22,477 bases of DNA from Lenisia limosa. Lineage: Eukaryota > Breviatea. Below are positions 1 through 9,900 of the stretch, piece by piece; within the stretch, counting starts at the first letter, position 1, and each line of letters opens with the position of its first letter. The translations under genes and the position numbers were made by a program. The DNA lies in the NCBI GenBank assembly GCA_001655205.1, contig LPNZ01005945.1:1-22477 (forward strand), read 5' to 3'. Below the pieces are notes generated by a model. That model had not been told where the DNA came from and made no database searches. It was given only the letters and a program-made list of their open reading frames with translations.

Positions 1-503
1 CAATGAGTGGAACAGTGCTAGTAAGGAGCGCCCTTGATTTAATTTATTTAATGGAGAGGCAGCCTCGGAAAGGAAAAGTAAACCGAATGCAGATCTACCC
101 TGCTCAATAAATGCACCCCAAGAGGCGTTATTGAGCGTAGGTGTTTCCGCAAGACCTCAAATACCTCAAATGGGCAGGGATGCACCAAATGCTACACTGA
201 GTTCGTCATTGTAAACTTTTCTCATCGTTTAAATAACCTCAAGAGCCTTCCTTCTGTTTATCGGATAGACACACGAAGGAAGAGTTACTGAGAAAGATTG
301 TAAGCTCCAGCTTGTTTCCCAAGTCACAAATCGCGATGCTTGCTGTCGTCTCGTTTCCGGTCAAGACTCCTCCAACCAGTCTCTTCATGAGAAGCTCGAT
401 ATGAATTCCAAGTTATGAATGATTTTGACAGTTTAGTTCTCTTTTTTGTATTGTTTTACAATGTTGTGTAAGATTACGTTCTCTTATCTTAATCTTCCAA
501 GAA

Positions 504-576
504 TCATGAGACATCGGGTAAACACTCTTGAAAGTGTTCTCTCCGGTGAACCTCATCAAGGGTGAGATCCTCCCAG
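504..576 (-). CDS. Possible last exon of the kinase domain
   Basis: After a TAG acceptor at 577, one frame reads DLTLDEVHRREHF and ends in TGA at 504-506. This resembles the R.TL.E...H..F end of kinase subdomain XI, though the key arginine would be replaced. The phase does not agree with a canonical splice from the donor at 824, so an exon may be missing between them or the match is chance. Confidence 0.25.
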
Positions 577-639
577 CTACCAGAAATTATGTCCATATAT
601 GTATATTGTGCTTTTATTGAATCTCCCAAAAGCATCGAT

Positions 640-790
640 ATTTATTCAAGTAATATATTACTTTATACATATCATATATTTTTTTATATATCATATACAT
701 ATATAGAGTATATCTGAGTAGATGTATTATATATCTCAAAAAAAAATATATATCATTTATCATATCATACAATCATCCATCATATACTAG
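640..790. repeat. AT-rich ATATCATATA low-complexity stretch
   Basis: Runs of ATATAT, CATATA and TATCAT make up most of this stretch, which would be an intron near the 3' end of the kinase gene. Confidence 0.7.
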
Positions 791-824
791 TCTGATATAT
801 TGGAAACATGAAAACAATGCTCAC

Positions 825-900
825 TTTTCAGGTGGGGTGAAAAATGAACAAATGGGAAAAAGTCAAAGTTTCCATTAAGAATATTTCGAAATTCCGCAGA
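825..900 (-). CDS. Possible ninth exon of the Chk1-like kinase
   Basis: Directly after the IPW exon, 49-50 nt further on, an open frame reads SAEFRNILNGNFDF and then FPFVHFSPHLK. This matches the expected position of the post-PW segment of Chk1, where a short helix is followed by a P-W/F element. A good donor (GTGAGC) follows at 824. The upstream junction keeps the frame only as TA-AG or GT-AA, not as a clean GT-AG. Confidence 0.38.
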
Positions 901-950
901 CTTTAGAGTTGGCTCATCCCTTCACCGTAACGTAAGTAGAAGTGACATAC

Positions 951-3900
951 CAAGGAATAACTCCAGTGAGCATTACAATTAAAACTATTCCACAAGACCA
1001 TATGTCTGCTTGAGGTCCAGAATATCGTTGATTTAAAACTTCACTAAAATTTGTGAGTACAAAAGAAAATAAAGTTGCTCAAAAAACAAAAAAATTATTG
1101 CGAAATAGTAAATAAAAACGTCTCAATATTGGAAAAGGATATAACAAAAATTCACAAGTAAAAGTCCAAGCATTTCGACGATACTTCTACTCCACTGGTT
1201 ATTGAGGTTTGTAACTGATACCGTGTTGTTGGTTCAGAATATTGATTATTTGAAACGTTGTAATCAACTCACGATTTTAGGTAAACGGAGTGTTGTGTGT
1301 TGTGTATGAAAGTATAAGAGATGAATTGTTTATTTATCTTGTTGAAATCCAATCACTTCCCATGTCTTATTCGAATACGATCATATCTTTTGCTGCACAC
1401 AGTTTTGCTTGGGACAGCTACTGTTCAGAGTTGTACGCTGAACAAATGGGACTGTCTGGGTTAAAACATCTGTTGAAATATTATCCACTACAAACCTTCT
1501 CTTCTTGTTGGCGGAGTTTGAGCTGCTATTTTCAACACCAAAGAAGGGGTCTTGTCCTCCGAACGGTCACTTGAGTGGGATCCGTCAATCTGGAAATATT
1601 AGATTGTGACATTTGACTGTGAAAAATTCATAATCAATTCAACCTTGTTTGTGCACTTTCCACCAATTCGGGAGGCGGTTGCCGACTACCTTGAGGTTGT
1701 CATCCCCAAGGGACTGACCATTACGCCGCCGCCATGATTGTGGTGGTCAGGGAGGCCTTGGCGTCGTCATTGTCCAGGAAGGGAATAACGTGGGTGTTGA
1801 GAGACCTAAAATTACTGGGTGTTGTACCCACAATTCTAAAATTCTATTATTGTGTAGTCCAGCAGTTCAAGGGGAATTTTTGAACAAGGGTAATGTACGA
1901 TTACATCAACAATGCAAAGGTAGATGAGAAGGAAAATACCCAAGTATTTCAACAACTACTAAAAAGTAGGGGGTTTCTGAGTTAAATTAAGCAGAATAAT
2001 TCAATTGTGAAGCAACTCGCCTGATATGGTGAGTTTGCCTTGTTGTTGAAAATTGTGAAGCGAAACCTTTCCAATCGTTAAGTGTTTATTTTTCTAGCTA
2101 GCCCAGTTTAAATGGTTACTCGGCAAGAGAGAGGAAGCTGGGGTGACTGCGAACAAGATCGGTCTGAGGCACCTTCTTGAGGAGGCTGGCAGTTGCATCA
2201 AAGCCGACGTCAGCGGCAGTGAGCTCACCCAAAAATGATGAGATGGCTACCTTAAACTTCAAGATTGATTTAATTCAGTTAAGGGAGCTTACGAAGATGT
2301 CAAAACGCTGGGGTGACAAGCTTGAGACCCACAAATGGGTTACTCAGTGAAGGTTTGGGAATACAATCAAGTGAACATCTTCAAGTGTAAGTTTTTATAG
2401 TTTTTATAGTTTTTTTTTCTTTCTTCCTTTTTCTGCTTTTTAAAGGTTAGAGATGGTTTTCCTCATTGGATCCTCTTACTGCCCTGCTCTCAGCCTTAAC
2501 ATTCAGAGAGTTTCTGAGGATGATCGACTGGAGCTTTTCAAGGATAAAAGATTTTGAATGAGAAATTGGGGTTTATCAACATTTCTTTCTGCCATTTGTG
2601 CAGCCGAAAGGTTGCCATTTTCTCTCTCTCTGAACAACGCAAAATGTGACTATTCTCTAAAACAAGTGGAGAACAATGATTCCCTCAGGTAAATAAATAT
2701 GCCAAATGTCATATTTTAAGTTCCTGCGAGTAAAAAAAATGGTAAAGTCGAAAAACGTCCTGTTTATATGACATTTACCATATTCCGGCGTCCCTTATTG
2801 CTCCCCCTGTCCCCCTTGTCCCATAAAGGATCATGATATTAACATAAAATATGATATTTGTTTAAAAATATGGTCGTTTTGACGAATTTCCCGAAAAATA
2901 TGACATTTCCAAATTCCCTAGGGTATATAATAGCTCATATCCCCTCGACGCAGACCCTCGGAGATATGGCATAACATACATATACCCTTGGGAAAATGAG
3001 AAAGTCATATTTTGTCGTTCTGATCGAACTATTAGAAGCATAAAGCATCATTTACGGGACAAAGGGGATAAAGGGGAGTAGAAAGGGTGGGGGATATGGG
3101 GTGACACGTCATCGGAATGTCATATAGTATATGATAATTTATTTCATATAAAATATGAGATTTGTCATATAATTATGACATTTGCCATATTTTTCTCTTC
3201 TCTAAATAAGCGTTTCCCTTGTGTTTTCTCAAATATGACAGTAGGAGGAAGCACACCTTCGACAGATCAGGAAGAAACTGATCACCCCAAAACTTCTTGA
3301 AAACTGTTGATAAGAAAGCTAGCGTCTAAGCAGTCTTCGACTGCAAGTTCCCAGCATTCAGCAGTAAGAGAAGAAATCCTTCGTTTTGACCTGAATTTTG
3401 TAGAAAGAAATGTTTTTTATATGACAAAATTTGACCTTTTTGCTTGTTATGCCATATCCACTCGTGGATATGGCGGAGTGAATTTTTTTAATTGATTATT
3501 TGCGGATGTTCCTCGCTGCGACGAGTAGATATGAGCAATCATACACAAGGTGAATGATTGGAAACGTCATTTTTTACAGTGATTTTATCATATTGGCTCA
3601 AAATCGTCTTACAAAAGAAAGTCCTTACACTTTAAAAGGGGAAAGGTAACAGAGAGAGACTAGGGGAATGATGCCCTAGCCGGTTTATCAGAACATGATA
3701 TTCTACATTTTCACTTGATTTGCCTCTTTTATATGTATATATATATGATATATGAAAGCTCATACTCTTCAAAAAGCTCTAGTTTGCTGTTGTTGAATCT
3801 GATTAAAGAAAGCGAAAAAACTATTTAAATATAAAGAATACCTAGGGGTACCACTGGGTTCCACTAAGTAAACTGGGTGACATCAGTTCAGTTCATTTTC

Positions 3901-6900
3901 AATATTTAGAAATAATTGTTTTTGTTTGGAGCCTTTTTTTGCTTCTTCTCTTTTTGGCTATTAGAAGCTTTATAGTAAGCACCTCTGCCATAAACGAGAA
4001 TTGAAGGATTTTGGAAGTTGATCATTAAATTGTTGAAGGTTTGTTACTCTATTAGGTTGCTTACTGACTTAAATGAGAAGTGGTTCGGCTAACTTCCGAC
4101 ACGATGAATGTTGTCTTCTCTACTCCCTGCGCAAGCTGCTGAGAAACTCCCTAAGCTACATTTAAGTCTACTTAAAGCGCAATCGAAAGCTTTGGAAAGC
4201 TAATCAACAAACTGATAAATGTTGGCCTCAACTCTTTAAGAGTACAGGTTTTCTTCGCGCAATAAACGGCTTCCCAGTTTTGAATGGATGAAATGTGTGT
4301 TTTTTTTCGGGGGTCTACTTTTCTCTTCTTCTTTCTGCCCCCTACTCTCACTTTGCCTTTGTGATGGTTGATTAGAGGATTCGAAAAACTTTGCCTGAAC
4401 TTTCAAGCAGTCTCTGGGCCTCGCTGTTTCATTTTTGATCTGATCCCTCAACTGATCTTTATCTACTGGGTCCTCTGCTTCTTTTGCTGGGGATTTTGAG
4501 GCCTTCTATGATGTTATTTCGTTGTTTTATTTACATTCCCCAAAGCCAATCACTCTTGTTTCCTTTTTTGGTAATCTTTTGGAATGATTATCAGTTGAAA
4601 TTACCAAGCTAACTTCGTGATGCTTGGAAGTTGTGTTGCCAACTCCGCTCTAAAGGGCCTCTTAGTCGATATAATGATAGAAGAATAAGTTTGAACGCAA
4701 GTTGAAGAAGATTAGTATTCGAAGACAACTTCCTGAGGTTGGTTACCAAGTGTTCAATTCTTTTTAACTCAAATAGGTTGCTTACATCGACAAAAGATGA
4801 CTCTAAGCGTCAGATTTCAAGAACTTTTCGTGATCTTTGGGGACGCTCTCTAAAGTTGCAGGGGTTTTTGCTATCATTACGCTCAATTGAGCAATAAAGT
4901 GTACAAATAAATCAGCTGATATTAAGATTTTGCTGTGATTAATTTATGCCTCCTTCTGCTCCTCTCTTCCTTCTTTTTGGGCGTATCTTTTGGCTTAGAT
5001 AAAGTTTTGATGAGGAAATTATCGTTTTCAGGATCTTCCCGTAAGGTCTCTCTCAATGGCTGAACGATCTCCTTAGACCTGTCTGCTTTCTGCCTTCTTA
5101 AGGAACTTCTTGGGGATGGATTGTTATTGGTAAATGTGTCTAAAATGATTTTTTTTGATTTGCTGTGTGGTGTAACTCTGTCTACCAAATGCATTTCTGA
5201 ACTCAAATTATTACGTATTTCCAATTATTGTTTATGTATCCTTGCCCATATGGTTCAAACTGTCCCTTCTTTTTGACCTTTTTAGAGTGGAAATCGTTTT
5301 AGAAGACAGTTCAAGATGATGTATTCTTTTCTATTGATCTTCTTTTTGGTTGGTTGAAAACCCCTGCTCTCAGCCTTAACATTCAGAGAGCTTCTTTTGA
5401 GGATGATTGACTGGAGCTTTTCAAGGATCTTTTCAAGGGTAATCTAAAAGTTGCTGGGTTCCTCCTTTACTCTTCTCTTCTTACAACATACAAAAATAAA
5501 CAATTAATCATGATTTCAGGAGTTCCGTTGCTTTCAACTTCCTCCTCAACTGATCGATCACGCTACAGACCTTTTCTTTGGGGAGCATCATCAATGGGGT
5601 TTTAGTGAATTGAAGTGTTTTTTGAACGTTTTTTTGTGTCGATTTTATATGCGAAATTTGTGCAGCCGAAAGGCTGCCATTTTCTTCTGTCTGTCTGAAC
5701 AACGCAAAAAATGACTATTCTCTAAAACAAATGGGCAACAATGAGTCAAAATATGTCATATATCCTCTTCCCTCGGGTAAATAAATACGATAAATGTCAT
5801 ATTTTTTTATCATATTCATCATATGCATAAATATGACATTCCGATGACGTCTCACCCCATATCCCCCACCCTTCTACCCCCTTTATCCCGAAGGTATATA
5901 TATACATGTATAGAATTCACAGTAGAAAAAAAAGAGGTTCCAAAAATTCCGATGTGTACGAGATGAGAACTCTGGCCGAAGCAGTTCACAGCATCACGTT
6001 TATCAAAAAAAATAGCTTTACCATAACTTATATTATCTATTATTATGTTATGTTAAATTAAAAAAAGCCGTTCCAAAAACAAGACCCACAAACGGGGCAA
6101 CATATGGCATCGTTCCACATGGGGTTCTCAGTGCCCTAGGCTTTCCATTTGTGATAAATAATGTTGCAAGTCCGAAATCAGAGAGCTAAATAATAATATA
6201 AATTCAACTTTCAAATGGCCATTTCTATCTAAAAGAATATTTTCAGGCTTCTAAAAAATAAGTTGCAAAAGGCAGTAATATTTAAACTGAATATCTGGGG
6301 GCAGGGAAGGCCGTGTTCAAAGATATCCTAGGTATCTTAAGATGTTGCATTCGAAGTGTAATTTTCCATGAGTTCAAATTAAATTTCGGAAGTGGCTCGA
6401 ATGCCCAAGGCTCGGTAATTCTTAAGATTTGGCTGGGTTTAAGACCCGATTTTGGTGACTTTGGATTCATAGGATTCTAACACAAACGTTCCCCCTTCCT
6501 CACTTCTGTTTCCCTCTTCTTTGCTTCTCAATGATTTCAATGAATATTATTTAGTGGTTCTCAACTGTTTCTGTATTTGATTTTCCTACTGTTGTTGAAC
6601 TATTGCTTTCGATGGGACCCTCCTGTTGCTGTAATGTAAAAAGTACGTACTCTTTTGCTCTACTCAATTAGAGAAAGAGGAACTACTAATAAAGACCGTA
6701 AAATATGTTATTAAAAATATATTGGGGTACTAACTTAAGTTTGTACTTCGAACAGAACTGCTTAGTTCAAACTTATGTCAACTTGGCACTTCCAACGCGG
6801 CCTGAAAGAACCCAGAAAAATTTCAACTACGTTTGTATTTGTCAAAAATTTTGAACCTCTAAACAGTGGCCCTGCGTTGGACAGTTTTAATCAACAATTT

Positions 6901-9900
6901 TCTTCTTCAGAAGGCCTCTCATGATTGGGTCTTGTCACCAAGACCAAAGATCTTGGTTTAGAGTCTAAAATATAAATAAAATCTCACCAAAGTCGAAATA
7001 ATTTACAAAGAAAACAGAAAACAATGAACGGACAGTCAACATACCCGATAATCTGAAGTCCATGGAAGCTGCACGCACCGACCCGAGGGCCAGTGGTTTC
7101 GAGGGATGAAGACATGACAGGACTGAAGTCATAACTACCGAAGTCAAGGACCACTCGAGATTTGTCAGCATAGCTAAACAGGTAAAATCTGTGAATAATA
7201 ATTATATTAAAATTCGAAAAAACAACAAAACAATATCAAACCTTTTTCAAACCGGCGACAACGAACACTGACTTAGGAGTTGTGTCATCAGCCCCTAACA
7301 TACTCAAAGCAGTCAAGGGTGTTGTCCCATTCTAAAATCGGATTGTTTTTGTGATCCTGAGCAGCAAATAACAAAACCACAACCAAAGCCCTTGCCTGTT
7401 ATCGAACCCTGAACACGGCTGTTGACCGGCACTTCGGAAGCATGGGCGGCGTTGGCATTGTAGGCAAGGGTTTAACCTTTTGTACATTTCATTGTTGTTC
7501 TTGCCTTCCCATCCTTACTATCACAGGACCTCATCAACATGTTTGGCAGGAGCAGGTTCCCCTATGTGGTTTGCTCCATCACAACGTGGGACTTTGTCGA
7601 GTTCATCGAAGGCCGCCCCCCGTCTCACTTGTTTATTGAAGCTCTTGTTGACCGTCTCTCTCAAAAACTTGTCCGTGCCACCAACTGCTTGCTGTGCATC
7701 GGCTTGACGGAAGTTCCACCGAGGTTAGTCTGCAACAATACTGGTTCTTGTCGTTTTTCCTTTTATTAATTGCCACAGCTCCATCCCTTCACAACTCGGC
7801 AACAGCTTCACGTTTTTGTTGATACCAAAGACCCCAAGAACCACGATGTTGTCTGGCTGGCCAAGAAGAAGTCCTGTACCCATATTGAGGTTAGCTGGTT
7901 TTCTTTTCGTTTTCAGAGAGTAATATAATGCTCCTGAATTTGGACCTAGTAAACTACACACATTCACTTGACCTTCTCAGATTCGCCACCACTCGCCCAA
8001 TGAAGCCGACATTGCCGACATCCAATTTGCTGGCAGTTTGCGGGGGACTAATGACCGACCAATTTCACAACTAACATTTCAGCGCTACAAGTACAACAAC
8101 AAGTCGACGAACAGAGGATAAAAACTGGAGTTACCCAAAAAATAAAACTGATCACACAAAAAGAGAACGAGATGCACAATGACCGTCCAACCACAAACAC
8201 AACACAACACTACCTTTATTAGGAACGCCAGACACATAATGAGCCAATGTACTCAATTAACTAAAAAGTGAACTCAATGAAGTCACTAAGAAAGAGAAGC
8301 ACACCTTTGAAAAAGAGCAACACAACGAACCACAACAGATAACTTATCATTTTCACAGAATTTTTATCGTGGGCATAATGGAATACAATCCATCAAACCT
8401 CACCTTACATCACTTCTGTTTTGAGGGCCCAAGCCCCAATTGTAGCATCCTCATGCGAGCAGCGTTGTGACCTCCAGTCCAACATCACAGCGCGAGTAGA
8501 TAAGGTTCTGTTGGTATCGAAGAAGCTATAAAGTGAGTAGTATATGACAAAAAAACTGTTTAATACATAAAATCGACACATTGACATATTGATTACTGGT
8601 GGTAAATATCAGAGTTTCACTCAGTTCCAAATAAGGAGGCAATTATCGAAAAATTGTTGAGAAATATCGATATAATGTCAAACCAAGGAATGGAGATGTG
8701 ATATTTGGGGGTGTACTGTATGTTCAAAGAGGGAAGCCATTCTTACAATTAAGTTAAGCATCTTATTCAAGTTCGTGTCACGTGCGTTGGCAAACAACCG
8801 AGCTTTATCAATTGTCATCCATGGCTGTAATATAAGAAATTGACTTGCACTAAAAAGCACATGAGAAGTTGTGAAGGGCTTAGTGATAAATCCGCCTCCA
8901 GGGTAGGCTTGATATTCTTGCCAAACCGGCGTACAGGGAAATTGTTTCAAGGCGGTTCACTCATGGGGAAGTAGAGAAGGGGCTGACAACCTGACTATTC
9001 AGAGCTGCAGCCCTACTATTTACCCATCTCTAAGTCAAGGGAAAAGACATCCATTTTAGAGAGAAAAGACCAACTTTTGCTCACTTTTGCCCTCTTTTTG
9101 TCTGTTTTCTTGGTTCACCTTTTAGCAGTTTAAGACACAGTTCTTGAGCTTTTGAAGGTCAGAGTACACCAGTCGGCTTCCCTAGGTGACACCGCGACAC
9201 TTTCTTATCCGTATTTACAGCTCTAGTTGAGCTCTTGAATACCTTATTATATATACATTAACTTCAAATCGCGAACCTAGCTCTGAAAAAGGTCAGCCCC
9301 AGATCTCCTCTACTACTCCATGGCGGTAAAATAAGATCAGGGATCGGGGTCCGACCATCATCCAAGCTAAGTATCTGTTCATACATTTCCAATTCTCAAA
9401 AAAAATATATATACTACATGTACTATATGATAAGTACATCATATTATGTATTTTTACATTATTGAATTTTGTTACATCAATAGCCACGCGACTCTGAGTG
9501 ACCACTTTGCCGCTTGTGCTTCTTTAAATGAAATTTATCGGCTTCAAAAGAGTATTTGTTCTTCTCCAATTTTTCTCAACAAAAGCGTCTTCTAGTTGCT
9601 TCCCCATCCCTGAAAGATCAAATCTGTCATATGTTCCGTGAAACCACCTTCAATCCTACAATGAGTGTCATAAACATTAAGTAAAAGTTGTAAGAGAAAT
9701 TTATAGTTGCATTTGCCTACCTTTTATCATCTTTCTTCCACTCTACAATCGCTGGACTTTCTCCTGATCAATTATACGTTCTTCACTTGTTAAAGAATCA
9801 TTTGCAAGGCAAGGAATTGAAAACTCATTAACAAACTCTAGCCAACACAAAGCGGGTAACATATAAGCTTAGATTGTTGGTCGAACACAGGTGGATAAAA

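Larger units (their letters stand above)
1044..6093 (-). other. 5,050-nt intron of the kinase gene, inside the APE codons
   Basis: Starts GTTTGT after VAP, ends ATTTTAG before EVLNQRYSG, phase 2, restoring the APE motif codon by codon. It contains a MITE-like palindrome, duplicated blocks and several hydrophilic minus-strand ORFs. Confidence 0.75.

Noticed and set aside
6094-6250. Germline internal eliminated sequences (ciliate micronuclear DNA) instead of long introns
   Set aside because: Both long interruptions have GT...AG ends with correct phase and no TA direct repeats or pointers; the genetic code is standard.
7442-7769. Three overlapping plus-strand ORFs in other frames
   Set aside because: They run through the intron at 7469-7526 or lack a following exon in phase; the frame with DLINMFGRS has the best codon pattern and continuation.
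8861-8950. Glycosyltransferase family 31 motif (YP..GGGF)
   Set aside because: Only a few residues match and no DxD motif or transmembrane anchor is visible.
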